NCBI GenBank assembly: GCA_009845835.1
Contig: VXYV01000062.1
Location: 48,439-82,584, forward strand
Length of the DNA: 34,146 nucleotides
Reading direction: 5' to 3'
Source: Gammaproteobacteria bacterium
GTDB taxonomy: Bacteria; Pseudomonadota; Gammaproteobacteria; Pseudomonadales; Azotimanducaceae
This document shows, one piece after another, positions 8,901-17,507 of this stretch (position 1 is its first letter; each line of letters starts with the position of its first letter). The position numbers and the translations under genes are program-made. The notes below the pieces were generated by a model. The model did not search any database, had not been told where the DNA came from, and saw nothing but the letters and a program-made list of their open reading frames with translations.

Positions 8901-9056
8901 TGCTATCGCTTCGTATCCTAACTTCTTAGCTTGGATAACAAGTTCTTCCGGATGAGACGCACCATGTAAAAAGGAATAATTGCTCTTACAGTGTAACTCA
9001 GCAAAAGCCACACAATCCATTGCCTTATTGTCGTTCGCTTTAGGAAAAATAGCCAT
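5862..9056 (-). CDS. dnaE2: error-prone DNA polymerase III alpha subunit DnaE2 (ImuC)
   Basis: A C-family polymerase of about 1064 residues, the usual length for DnaE2/ImuC. It has an N-terminal PHP domain (AELHCKSNYSFLHGASHPEE), a palm with catalytic aspartates in PPDIDVDF (near residue 389) and LLKVDVLGLG (near 539), a helix-hairpin-helix region, and an OB fold near 950-1040 (VLFLLLEDETGNSNVVVW). It extends DNA past lesions as part of the ImuABC mutasome. The start at 9056 (MAIFPKAND) overlaps imuB by 17 bp; an ATG at 9020 (MDCVAFAELHC) is an alternative. Extending to 9158 would overlap imuB by 119 bp and adds a non-conserved tail. It is last in the imuA-imuB-dnaE2 operon. Its 3' end overlaps the convergent hydrolase gene. 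Confidence 0.95.
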   Translation of the reverse strand: MAIFPKANDNKAMDCVAFAELHCKSNYSFLHGASHPEELVIQAKKLGYEAIAITDECSLSGIVKAHVAAKQSGIKLIVGSEFRVLDTAENDFLDLVIIAPTRHAYAQLSTLITMGRRRSGKGQYELHLTDLGEATKECFVLWIPRELPLERLLQQGQKLRERISHLWLALELFLTDRDLNQTANTLTLSMQFALPIVASNAVRMHIAERKPLQDTLTAIRLGTTVAQLGKEAYPNAEHHLRPYQVLKQLYAEELLQESVKIARTCDFSLDLLRYEYPSELVPQGLTASQYLRQLTYEGARLRWPQGIPNEVEQLIEKELQLIAELQYEYYFLTVYDVVRFARDRNILCQGRGSAANSAVCYCLHITNVDPDRIHVLFERFVSKERHEPPDIDVDFEHERREEVIQFIYSKYTRERAALAATLITYRSRSAIRDVGKALGLDLDLVDLLAKSMAWWDNATEFETRLRSAGVNSKTKTIQQFIELVQTIRGFPRHLSQHVGGFVISQGPLSELVPIENAAMPDRTVIQWDKDDLEALCLLKVDVLGLGMLTAIRKMMDLANSFNQQTGVSKLTLSSIPTQDEATYKMLQNADSIGVFQVESRAQMSMLPRLKPACFYDLVIEVAIVRPGPIQGKMVHPYLRRREKKEPVTYSNEAVRKVLERTLGIPIFQEQVIELSMVAAGFTAGEADQLRRAMAAWRRKGGLEKFQQKLVKGMLERGHPREFADRIFEQIKGFGEYGFPESHAVSFALLVYISAWLKLHEAAAFYCGLLNSLPMGFYSPSQIIQDAVRHGLEVREVDVQTSGWDYRLERSTKNNPGYARPQGAIRVGLRQIKGLGKEVGVKVEANQPYRDISDLAKRAQLCDHEITSLARAGALSAISGNRFQAHWDAAGIERPTGLSSRCNVAETYHTDVVMPLPSVGENLVSDLSYLGLTLGNHPMQLLRSDTEFRRCVVAEDLFTVRPGQLIHIAGLITCRQRPSSSTGVLFLLLEDETGNSNVVVWKSVLDKYRVEILQGELIRVKGIVEREGEVIHVVAGQITNLTEKLENLATRDRQNERLVQSHDFH

Positions 9057-10488
9057 GATGCAGCCACTTCTCACCGTCCTGATATAACCAACATAAAGAA
9101 CCGTTTTCGTGTCTACCGACAAAATAGTCACGAGCACATTGTTCGCCCCACCAACCACTTTGAATACGTACTGGTCCGTTCAAAATTAAAAATTTTTGTC
9201 GCTTAATCGGAACAGGGTGTTCCAATAACCATAGTGGCCGAGTTTCCGTAGTATTTGGTTGTAGCGCTTGCTTTTCGCTCTTCTTTAAAGCACCTGATTC
9301 TTGGGTAACCGACCAGGCGAACTCAGGACGATGATCGTCCACACTACGTAAAAATTGCCACGATTTTGGTCCTAAACGCGCGCTTAAGCGATCTAATAAA
9401 TCACTCGGTAATACTGGTTTAACTTCATAATCTCCTAATAAATCTTTCTCAATCGGGCCAGCTTGATGTAAAGAATCCACCCGTAACGCTTGCAGACTTA
9501 TTGACATCACTTCTGGTGGTAGTTCGGCCTCCTCCAAAGCCATCTTGGAGAGTTCCAAAATTGCTCCTTCTTCAATCCGAGGGTGAGCAAAATAACAAGG
9601 TAGCGTGATTCCCCCTGCTTTAAATGGACTTAATCGCCACTGGATTTCCACAACCCCTAAATGTCGCGCGCGCAACCAATTCACTAACTCAGTAAGCAAT
9701 TGTTGCATGGATGGATATAACGATGGTTTGTCTCTTACTGGCTCAATAAAGTGCAATTCAGAGATAAATTTTTGCGCGGGCTGAACGTATTGCTGCGATT
9801 CCGAACGTTCTCCTTTAAGCAGTGCTAGATAATTCAGTAACTGAGTAGAAAAACGTTTGCTTAGTTCATACCGAGGTAGATCTAATAAATCATCAAAGAT
9901 GCGTATCCCCATATTGAATAAACGTTCAATCTCGAGCGGTTTAAGCTCGGCATATTGCAAACTCAATGGCCGTAAACTTTGCTCTACCTGTTGCCTAAGA
10001 ACGTCTTCAACTGGATAAGGTGGTAGCTGTTGGACAACTCTGGCATGGGCGAGAACTCGCGCCACCGATGGGATATGAGCAACACCGAGGTGTACTTCAT
10101 GCCCCATCTTTTTAAAGGTATGGTTCAACTGACGCATGATTTGGTAAAGACCACCAAACAATCGGAGACTACCAGCTACTTCTAACATAAGATCGGGAGG
10201 GAAAGCAAGACTAACACGCGGTGTCCACTGGTAAGCAATAGGAACTAATCTCTTCAAATACTGCTGTTCTTGTTCAGCTTCGTGGGTATAGTGAACCAGA
10301 TCGGGTACAACGCTTGTTGCAGTAGCTAAACTACTGTGCAATCTCACCCCAGCTTGAGTTGCTTTGGTATTCATCAAACACACTTTTTGATTCTTGACAA
10401 GAACTGTTGGTTGATGTTTTGCTGCTGTACTTGTCCGTTGAAATCTTTCGATCCCCAGCTGGGGTAAATGGACGCATAACCAAAGCAT
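9040..10488 (-). CDS. imuB: ImuB, catalytically inactive Y-family polymerase-like protein
   Basis: A 482-residue ImuB. The start (MLWLCVHLPQLGIERF) aligns with Y-family polymerases, but the catalytic aspartate of the DinB-type first motif is replaced by non-acidic residues. The later acidic SxDE-type motif is replaced by LMLEVAGSLRLFGG, the form typical of ImuB. ImuB is a non-catalytic hub that binds the beta clamp, ImuA and DnaE2. The C-terminal part (about 415-482, PLWLLEHP...WWGEQCARDYF) is the ImuB-specific tail. It starts adjacent to imuA, with a one-base overlap at 10488, and ends 17 bp inside dnaE2. Such tight spacing implies one transcript and coupled translation. Confidence 0.92.
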   Translation of the reverse strand: MLWLCVHLPQLGIERFQRTSTAAKHQPTVLVKNQKVCLMNTKATQAGVRLHSSLATATSVVPDLVHYTHEAEQEQQYLKRLVPIAYQWTPRVSLAFPPDLMLEVAGSLRLFGGLYQIMRQLNHTFKKMGHEVHLGVAHIPSVARVLAHARVVQQLPPYPVEDVLRQQVEQSLRPLSLQYAELKPLEIERLFNMGIRIFDDLLDLPRYELSKRFSTQLLNYLALLKGERSESQQYVQPAQKFISELHFIEPVRDKPSLYPSMQQLLTELVNWLRARHLGVVEIQWRLSPFKAGGITLPCYFAHPRIEEGAILELSKMALEEAELPPEVMSISLQALRVDSLHQAGPIEKDLLGDYEVKPVLPSDLLDRLSARLGPKSWQFLRSVDDHRPEFAWSVTQESGALKKSEKQALQPNTTETRPLWLLEHPVPIKRQKFLILNGPVRIQSGWWGEQCARDYFVGRHENGSLCWLYQDGEKWLHHGYFS

Positions 10489-11213
10489 TACGGGTTCTCC
10501 TTATTTCTCAGTTCGCGCCACTGCTGCCACCGTGCTGTTAAATATTCACGTGTTAACTCAGCTGGCTGCCACAACAACGGTAAGTGAATATTGTTAACCT
10601 GCCACCCGCCTTTACGTTTCAAAATCGAAAGCGTGATTTCATCTTTGGGTGAAACTGTTTTGCTCTCAATGCAAAGTCTCAGTTCGGCTGGCGAAAATTG
10701 CTTGGTTGCGCGTAACGGACGAAAAAGTATGGTGCAGACCCGACCTTCTTTCGCACGCGTCTGAATGCGGCGAAGTTGCTTGGAATCAAGTTCTTCTTCG
10801 CTTAACCAAAGTAGTGCTGCGCTACAACTGCCTGATTCCAGTATTTTTTCCGTTGCCCATAAAGCTTCTTTATGGTTTTGTGGATGGACAAGCAGTACCC
10901 GATTGACATCAATCTCTAGCGTTTTCAGTGCTGGTGAATAAGGAATAAAAGGAGGGTTTACCCAGACAATCCAACGAGTCTCTGCTGCAAGTAGGCTACG
11001 TAATCCTGGTATCAGTAACCGTAATTCCCCACAGCCATATTTTTCAAAGAAAACTTCCACCAGCGCGTCTCGCGGCCAACCGCCCCCGTACAGCAGGCGA
11101 TCCAAATTTTTGAATCCGGTCGGAATACCGGTTACTGAGCGATGATCAACACTATGTTCTAGATCGCGCGCACGCCAAATAACTTTATCATTGATAAGAG
11201 GTTGAATACTCAA
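10488..11213 (-). CDS. imuA: ImuA, RecA/SulA-like translesion synthesis accessory protein
   Basis: A 241-residue protein of the ImuA family. It opens with GIPTGFKNLDRLLYGGGWPR, then has a degenerate RecA-like nucleotide-binding region (ALVEVFFEKYGCGELRLLIP) and an ImuA-like core (RWIVWVNPPFIPYSPAL, AALLWLSEEEL). ImuA recruits the mutasome through RecA and ImuB; whether this copy binds ATP is uncertain because the P-loop is altered. The most upstream start in frame is TTG at 11213, without a good Shine-Dalgarno; no ATG lies before the conserved region. It is the first gene of the imuA-imuB-dnaE2 operon. A dyad at 11250-11275 lies 37 bp upstream and could be the damage-response operator. Confidence 0.88.
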   Translation of the reverse strand: MSIQPLINDKVIWRARDLEHSVDHRSVTGIPTGFKNLDRLLYGGGWPRDALVEVFFEKYGCGELRLLIPGLRSLLAAETRWIVWVNPPFIPYSPALKTLEIDVNRVLLVHPQNHKEALWATEKILESGSCSAALLWLSEEELDSKQLRRIQTRAKEGRVCTILFRPLRATKQFSPAELRLCIESKTVSPKDEITLSILKRKGGWQVNNIHLPLLWQPAELTREYLTARWQQWRELRNKENP

Positions 11214-11249
11214 TATTACTAGCGCTTATAAATGAACAAATCAATATTG

Positions 11250-11275
11250 TATACATATTTATAGTTTTATGTATA
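11250..11275. promoter_or_regulatory. candidate operator dyad upstream of imuA
   Basis: Perfect 8-bp arms TATACATA (11250-11257) and TATGTATA (11268-11275) flank a 10-bp AT-rich spacer. It lies in the 197-bp gap between divergent imuA and the subtilase gene. The E. coli CTGT-N8-ACAG LexA consensus is not present, nor is the alphaproteobacterial GTTC-N7-GTTC form. The dyad could bind LexA of another type or a different regulator, or simply reflect AT-rich promoter DNA. Confidence 0.35.
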
Positions 11276-11410
11276 TCCAACCAAAAATTAAATGAAATCT
11301 TGCGCTAGGTCAATTCAATACTGACGATACGATAGAGAGCGATTAGAAAACGTAGTATTTCCATTCGAATAAAATCTGTACATTTCTCCTTTACGAGTTC
11401 TTTTATTACG

Positions 11411-14400
11411 ATGAAAAAAATTACCTTAACCACCATACTCCTCTGCTTAGTTGTAGCGTTCGGATTCACGCTCTATTTTCTGACCCCGAAATCGGTAGAG
11501 AACGATTACGTAGTAACCGATGACCTAGTAAACACTGAAGATTCGGGAACTGTAAATGACCTCAGTCAAACTTCCCGAGTAGTCCCAGAAATCGCTCTTG
11601 AAAACGCTAAACCCGAAGGAGTAAATGCCAAAAAACAGACAGTGCCCACAGTCACGGAAGCTGGTCTCGTACTAACACAGTTTCACGGAGAAATGACGAA
11701 AGTCCCCTATGAGAGAAAACCCGTTACCGTATCCGACCCCATGCACAAGTGGTTGAAGACTTCTGTAGAAAATTTCGAAGTCCCCCCCTTGACCGAAACT
11801 GACAATCCTAGAGACTGGTTCTATGGGTGGATTGAAATGCAGCCCACACATATTGACCTCGCTGCACAATCCATCTTTCAAGATCAACGATTTGAAATCT
11901 TACCTGGATATACCACACTGCGACGAGCTCGATTACCAAGGGATCAAGAATCACTGGGAAAAATTCTTTCTCATGAAGCCGTAGTCGGTATTGGGAACCA
12001 ACCAAAAACACAGAAAATTGACACAGTTCTGAGTACAAAGGTAGCAAACAACGAAGTCTCAGACAAACTCGACATATTTATTACCCTTATGTCTGAAAGG
12101 TATACGTCTACATGGACGAACCAATTAGAAGTACTTAACGTTGAGGTCGGCTCGTGGGATCCTACCGTCCGTGTTCTCGTTGCGACGACCTATCCCGAAC
12201 ACTTGAACAAGCTTGCCGCGTTAGACTTCGTTCAGTCTATAGAAGAAGTAGGTACAGTTGAAGTTATGCTTGAGTCTGCAACTGCCGTAAATAGTTCAGC
12301 TGCGGTCCGAACTCATTCGGGGATTGCAGGTGAATTTACGGGTATAACTGGTGAAGACATCGTTATAGGAGTGATGGATAGTGGCCTGAATGTACGCCAC
12401 CTCGATATTCGCGAAAATCGTACAAGTATTTGCGGTGAATCGTTCGCCTATCTATCTAATGGCGAACCTGATGCAGAAGATCTTTGGGTTGACTTCGGTG
12501 GACATGGTACTCACGTCACCGGAATAATTGCCGGTAATGGCTTTAATGACTCCAGCCGTGCTGGGGCAGCACCCGGAGTTCAACATATTCGGATTGCTAA
12601 GATTTTTACAAAAGATGCTGCTGGTGCAACTGAAGATGCTGTGTTTAACGGTATTGACTATTTAACTAGAGAAACAGCTTGTGAATGGGAGGGGGTTGAG
12701 TCCGAGAGTCTACGTCCGCACATCATAAATGCAAGTTTAGGACGTCCCACAAACACCAGTCGAGGGTTGGACCCGAGTTCTCGAAAAATTGATTGGGCTG
12801 TATGGACTCATCGACAGCTATTTGTTATTTCTATGGGGAATTTTGGTTCGGCTGCTTACGGAGGAATAGCAGCGGCCAAAAACTCGCTAGCTGTTGGAAA
12901 TGCTAGAGATGGAAGCGTACCTTGGTTGAGCTCAAGTTGGGGACCATTTGCAGATGGTCGCTTTGGACCTAATGTGACTGCGGTGGGTACAGATGTAAAC
13001 TCCGCTCTAGGTGATGGGAGTAAATCAGAATATACAGAGAATAGTGGGACAAGTATGTCTTCACCCCACGTTGCGGGAATGGCTGCTCTACTCATGCAAG
13101 CTGTGCCGGACTTTCGCGATGAACCTCAATTAGTTCGCGCACAGCTAATGGCGACTGCAATTAAACCCCAAGCGTGGTTGGCTCACGATAATTTTTTTGA
13201 TCGGAATAACGTTCGTGACGATCTAGGTGATCAAAGTGTTTTTACCAGTAACCGCGGTATGGGTTTTGTGTCGACTCGAACTCTGATTACACAACAAGCA
13301 GATAATGGATGGACCACCGGAAGTGCATTGTCGGAACTTGAAAATGACGAGTATGCATACATCGAAATTGAAGTTGCAGAGGACACTGAGAGATTAGACA
13401 TCGTGGCCGCATGGGACGAGCCACCTGCTGACAATGTCGGTTCAACAGTTATGGCTGACATTGATCTCTATTTCGGACCGAATGATGACTGTGATCCTAA
13501 GGAATGTGGTACTCACTCGTCGACCTCGGGGATCGACAACTTGGAATACCTCATAATCGACAACCCTGAGCCAGGAACTCATCGAATTTCTGTAATTCCA
13601 GAAAGCATCTATCTTCACGAACCACGAGTAGGAGTAGCGTGGAAAGCTATCACGGGTAGTGTCACCCCTCAACTAGCTCTCACAACGACCAATACCTCAG
13701 TTGACACACGAGGTGTGAGACGACCAGAATTAGATCTTGAAGTTTCTGTTGATTCCTATGTTTCGACTGGGACTGTAATCTACATGGGGTGTCGAGATGA
13801 ACCGCACGAACACTGTGAATACTGGTTTGATGACTCACCTCGATGGCAACCTGGTAGTTATATTGAGCGTGAAGACGGGACGCAGCAAGACATTTCTGGA
13901 AATTGGATTGGTTATCCGCTCTTTCTCGGTGAAGTAGCTCCAGACAGCCCCATCAATCTACATCTAATCTTTCCGCCAATCATGGCCGAAGGAGATCATC
14001 AACTTTACATGGGAGTGAAATCATCTAATGCATACGCAGATGTACTAGGAGTCGATGTCGTCGTTGAAGATGCTGGACTACCTGAACTCAAGACACGCGC
14101 GACGAACGACGATCAACATACCGCAATCGAACTCACTGGGGAATCTGGTTCATTGGAAGTAGATTTAGCAACTGCGTCGCTAGAACCAGGTGAAATTTGG
14201 ATGTTTTATGGAATCAACTTTTGGTTTTACCTTAATCAAGGATTAAGTACTCCGAACTTTATTGTTAACCATATCCAAGGAATACGACCTGCCCGCAGTG
14301 TCTGGTATTCCTTTGAATCCCCTACTCCTCAACGTCTATCTCTCACGGTTTCTGATACTGTTGCAGATCTCCATGAAGCTAGAATTTACGTTTTCGTTTC

Positions 14401-17392
14401 ACCCACGGATTCCATTGTAAATCATGGTTACGTTGGTGGCACTACTAGCAATAATATTGAATTTTTCGTGGCACCCAATCGAAAATATTACATTTGGGTT
14501 GGCTCGTCTAACTTTACATCGGGACCACGATTTACTTTAAACTGGAGTACACATGATGCTATTCCTACGAATGACAACTTTGAGAATCGTATGGCTATCA
14601 GCGACGAATCTGGTGAAGTTGCTGGCGATAATTCCTTTGCTACTACGGAAAGAGCGGAACCAGCAGCTCACTCTGCCGTTGCGTCGGTATGGTATGAATG
14701 GACAGCACCCGCCGATGGAACCTCTGAATACTATGAGTTCAGCGTTGACCCTGACACAGCTGGAGGTGGTCTATTTGCGATGGTCTACGAGGGCTCATCG
14801 TTATCAAACCTTCGGTTAGTGTCCGACACATCAACGCAAACTGGTTCCAGTTCCGGTGCTGTCGTTCCAGTAGAAGCAGGAGCTAGTTATCACATCTGTG
14901 TTGCGTCAGTAGGGACTTCTCGACAAGGAACTTATCGTCTGCAGTGGGAGGCTTCAGATAGTACACCTCTTATTCTTAACGATATGTACGCCAATGCACA
15001 GACAATCACTGGTAGTTCCGGTACAGCGTCCCTTAGTCCACTTGGTACGGGTACCAGTCGCAGTAATGCCTCACAACGGACAATCGAACCCGATGAACCG
15101 CAAGCTGTAACGTCACATTCACAATGGTGGAAGTGGTCAGCTCCAGAGACAGATACGTTTACCTGGAGACTACACAGTAGTATTTTGAATGAACTAAGCA
15201 TATTCACCGGTGCTAGTTTAGGTGAGCTCTCCCTGGTTGCTCAAGGGCGAGAAATCGTATTCGAGGCTACCGCCGATACCGAATATAGCATCGCATTACA
15301 TCGACGACCAGGTTTTGATCATACTGTTGATCGCTCTGGAAACTCCATTCGTTTCGGACCAACACCTGACAATGATAGAATCGAAGATGCGTCAAGTTCG
15401 ACCTTGTCTGGAACTTCTGGATCTATTACGATGTCATTGGAATATGCAACCACTACCCGAGATGAATCAGTATCTGGAGGGATTCAAGCTTCGGGTGTCT
15501 ATCGTTCAGTATGGGGTCAATGGACTGCACCAAGCGGCGTAACTGGTTGGATGGTTTTTGAACTTGAGGATCGATCAACAGCTGGTTTGCTATCCGATGA
15601 TGACATGCATTTCTTAGGAATTTACAAATGGAATGCTACCGACAGCGAATATGATCTAGTAACCTCCACTGATCGATCCTACATTATTGGTGGACGTCCT
15701 CACGCGTATTTTGAACCTGAACCCGGCCAAGAGTACTTGGTTCAAATCGCGTTAAGAAATAACGGTACTGCTTTTAACGGTAGTCAATTGGAAGTTACAT
15801 TTTACTGGGAACAGACAGATGCGCCGGCCTGGCTCGTATGGGACGAAACTGCATACGAAATTGGTTCACCGACCGGAGACGACATTCTCGAATTGACAGA
15901 CCCTGCTTATACAACTTATTTAGGGGGTAGTCAAGATAAACTTGTTCTAGAAGTATCTGACGGTTTATTGGTTCTTGGAATGGAACCGGGTTATGAGAAT
16001 TTTGAATTGCTCGACCACAACCTTACTGAAGATATTGAGGGAGATCCTTTGAGTGATGTACTCGTCGGCGAAGCTAGATGGTGGAGTCAAGCACGGCAGG
16101 TAATGTATGTCGCTCATCCGACGAATTTTGGTGTCGTTGAAGGTGCTATTCAAGCAGAACAAAGTGCGGCAATATGCACAGTTAGTGATGACTTTTCGGT
16201 CACCCCCACTCAGGTAATAGGGCATCCTCGGGGGCAATTTCTCTATAAAGTCGGCGATAGTACCATTGCTACCTATCGCATCGATGGACCCTGCGAACTC
16301 ACCTTGCTGCAGGTGATTTCGTCAGCAGCAAGTGACCATTCATTGCATGAACGAGAAGAAAATCTCGCAGGTTTATCGCAAGTCGCTATGACTCCAAACG
16401 GAATTTTCATTTTTGGATTGTCTGACGAGTACTTGCTGTCGTTTACAGTGAATGGTGCAGACGGTACGATATCTAAGACTGGCGAACTCCTCATTGCTGA
16501 ATGGTTAGAGGACGAAGTACCACTCTCGAGCGAACAGGCATTCTTTGACAACGCGCGGCTTACAACAGATCATACTGGACAATTCTTGTTTACGGTCGGT
16601 TTTCGTACCCCTAGTGTGGTTGTCTCAAGCATTTCTGATCCAGCTAATCCAGTAGCCTTAGATGCGGTAACGGACTTCTTTTTGGGATCCGGTGTGTTTT
16701 TCCCTAGCCACGTGCATAAACCTTACTTCTTTCAAGATGGAGGATGGCAACGGGGTTCTTGTGTCGCCGAAGCACGTCACAATAACTTATTCACTGGTAT
16801 GGATGTCTTTTGTCTTACCCAGTACTATTCCATCATTTGGGACGCAACTGAAAGCGATCTGTACATTTCCGATTGGGCGTCTTCAATACAACCTGATCGG
16901 TATGGAAATGAAGTTCCAAACTTATTTGATATCAGAGAACTCTATTTGGCTCAGTCCACTCGTGGCGACGATCAAATTGTCTCGTTAAATGAATGGATCG
17001 ATACCGTGCATCTGTTCAAACGAGTCAGCGGTACCAATGACCCTGCCATCAATCTATCCGCCGTATATGAAGACTATATTGTAAGATTAGTAGCCCTCGA
17101 TGTCGACTCAGGTACGATCAATTTGGGAAGTAAAGCAATCACGGCATGCGAGGCCATCTCCAATACTGAAATTGATGGAGTTACTTATACCGTCGAAAGT
17201 TCGAAATGGCAAACAAGAACTGCTTTGGGAGAAGATTGGACTGATGTTTCTGGTACAGTCAGAGACGACAATCAACTTTGTCCGTACGATCCCACAGACA
17301 CTGCTGATTACCGACTTGTTTTAGAAGTTGTAATCGATAGTGAACCGAGTTCGAATTATTCCAGCGAGATCTTGGCCGAAACTGGGAACTAG
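11411..17392 (+). CDS. very large exported subtilase (S8 serine protease) with repeat and propeller-like C-terminus
   Basis: A 1993-residue protein. Residues 1-28 form a signal peptide or membrane anchor (MKKITLTTILLCLVVAFGF). Residues about 30-300 are a propeptide with an I9-like end near 220-290. The S8 domain spans about 305-600, with an intact triad: D323 (GVMDSG), H365 (GGHGTHVTG) and S548 (NSGTSMSSPHVAG), plus oxyanion N477 (SMGNFG). A beta-sandwich follows (about 620-890), then four repeats at about 897-1472 with ND..., GSSG... and SVWYxWTAP-type signatures. The C-terminal 500 residues have spaced strand motifs (VAMTPNGIFIFGLS) suggesting a beta-propeller. No PEP-CTERM, Por or autotransporter tail is seen, so the secretion route is unclear. 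It probably degrades extracellular protein. It ends at a strong terminator. Confidence 0.88.
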   Translation: MKKITLTTILLCLVVAFGFTLYFLTPKSVENDYVVTDDLVNTEDSGTVNDLSQTSRVVPEIALENAKPEGVNAKKQTVPTVTEAGLVLTQFHGEMTKVPYERKPVTVSDPMHKWLKTSVENFEVPPLTETDNPRDWFYGWIEMQPTHIDLAAQSIFQDQRFEILPGYTTLRRARLPRDQESLGKILSHEAVVGIGNQPKTQKIDTVLSTKVANNEVSDKLDIFITLMSERYTSTWTNQLEVLNVEVGSWDPTVRVLVATTYPEHLNKLAALDFVQSIEEVGTVEVMLESATAVNSSAAVRTHSGIAGEFTGITGEDIVIGVMDSGLNVRHLDIRENRTSICGESFAYLSNGEPDAEDLWVDFGGHGTHVTGIIAGNGFNDSSRAGAAPGVQHIRIAKIFTKDAAGATEDAVFNGIDYLTRETACEWEGVESESLRPHIINASLGRPTNTSRGLDPSSRKIDWAVWTHRQLFVISMGNFGSAAYGGIAAAKNSLAVGNARDGSVPWLSSSWGPFADGRFGPNVTAVGTDVNSALGDGSKSEYTENSGTSMSSPHVAGMAALLMQAVPDFRDEPQLVRAQLMATAIKPQAWLAHDNFFDRNNVRDDLGDQSVFTSNRGMGFVSTRTLITQQADNGWTTGSALSELENDEYAYIEIEVAEDTERLDIVAAWDEPPADNVGSTVMADIDLYFGPNDDCDPKECGTHSSTSGIDNLEYLIIDNPEPGTHRISVIPESIYLHEPRVGVAWKAITGSVTPQLALTTTNTSVDTRGVRRPELDLEVSVDSYVSTGTVIYMGCRDEPHEHCEYWFDDSPRWQPGSYIEREDGTQQDISGNWIGYPLFLGEVAPDSPINLHLIFPPIMAEGDHQLYMGVKSSNAYADVLGVDVVVEDAGLPELKTRATNDDQHTAIELTGESGSLEVDLATASLEPGEIWMFYGINFWFYLNQGLSTPNFIVNHIQGIRPARSVWYSFESPTPQRLSLTVSDTVADLHEARIYVFVSPTDSIVNHGYVGGTTSNNIEFFVAPNRKYYIWVGSSNFTSGPRFTLNWSTHDAIPTNDNFENRMAISDESGEVAGDNSFATTERAEPAAHSAVASVWYEWTAPADGTSEYYEFSVDPDTAGGGLFAMVYEGSSLSNLRLVSDTSTQTGSSSGAVVPVEAGASYHICVASVGTSRQGTYRLQWEASDSTPLILNDMYANAQTITGSSGTASLSPLGTGTSRSNASQRTIEPDEPQAVTSHSQWWKWSAPETDTFTWRLHSSILNELSIFTGASLGELSLVAQGREIVFEATADTEYSIALHRRPGFDHTVDRSGNSIRFGPTPDNDRIEDASSSTLSGTSGSITMSLEYATTTRDESVSGGIQASGVYRSVWGQWTAPSGVTGWMVFELEDRSTAGLLSDDDMHFLGIYKWNATDSEYDLVTSTDRSYIIGGRPHAYFEPEPGQEYLVQIALRNNGTAFNGSQLEVTFYWEQTDAPAWLVWDETAYEIGSPTGDDILELTDPAYTTYLGGSQDKLVLEVSDGLLVLGMEPGYENFELLDHNLTEDIEGDPLSDVLVGEARWWSQARQVMYVAHPTNFGVVEGAIQAEQSAAICTVSDDFSVTPTQVIGHPRGQFLYKVGDSTIATYRIDGPCELTLLQVISSAASDHSLHEREENLAGLSQVAMTPNGIFIFGLSDEYLLSFTVNGADGTISKTGELLIAEWLEDEVPLSSEQAFFDNARLTTDHTGQFLFTVGFRTPSVVVSSISDPANPVALDAVTDFFLGSGVFFPSHVHKPYFFQDGGWQRGSCVAEARHNNLFTGMDVFCLTQYYSIIWDATESDLYISDWASSIQPDRYGNEVPNLFDIRELYLAQSTRGDDQIVSLNEWIDTVHLFKRVSGTNDPAINLSAVYEDYIVRLVALDVDSGTINLGSKAITACEAISNTEIDGVTYTVESSKWQTRTALGEDWTDVSGTVRDDNQLCPYDPTDTADYRLVLEVVIDSEPSSNYSSEILAETGN
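14099..15826 (+). repeat. four tandem beta-sandwich-like repeats inside the subtilase gene
   Basis: Four divergent protein repeats of about 130-150 residues. Each begins with an Asn/Asp-rich turn (TNDDQHTAIE, PTNDNFENRM, ILNDMYANAQ, TPDNDRIEDA), continues with a GxSGS segment, and reaches a tryptophan-rich strand (SVWYSFESP, SVWYEWTAP, SQWWKWSAP, SVWGQWTAP) spaced about 128-146 residues apart. Similar repeats are common in bacterial surface proteins and resemble pre-peptidase C-terminal or carbohydrate/protein-binding sandwiches. DNA identity between units is low, so the duplication is old. Confidence 0.65.
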
Positions 17393-17420
17393 TAGTTAAG
17401 CGATAGACCTTAAAAACACT

Positions 17421-17455
17421 GAAACCGCGTGATGTGAAATCAATCACGCGGTTTC
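17421..17455. terminator. strong intrinsic terminator, probably bidirectional
   Basis: A perfect 13-bp stem (GAAACCGCGTGAT at 17421-17433 with its complement at 17443-17455) encloses a 9-nt loop. On the plus strand it is followed by TCTTTTTATTT, ending the subtilase transcript 28 nt after the stop codon. On the minus strand it is followed by AGTGTTTTTAAGG, so it could also end the TldD-like operon, whose last stop codon is 52 nt away. Confidence 0.9.
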
Positions 17456-17507
17456 TCTTTTTATTTAATAACTTGAGGACCAACTAATTCATTAGTTCAA
17501 GAGCTTT

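Noticed and set aside
9057-9158. A longer N-terminus for dnaE2, starting at 9158
   Set aside because: It would overlap imuB by 119 bp, and the added 34 residues do not resemble the start of DnaE2 proteins. The PHP domain begins just after the later starts.
11214-11410. An E. coli-type LexA box in the imuA upstream region
   Set aside because: The nearest match (TTG...TAG around 11248) has 12 rather than 10 bases between the end triplets and lacks CTG/CAG.
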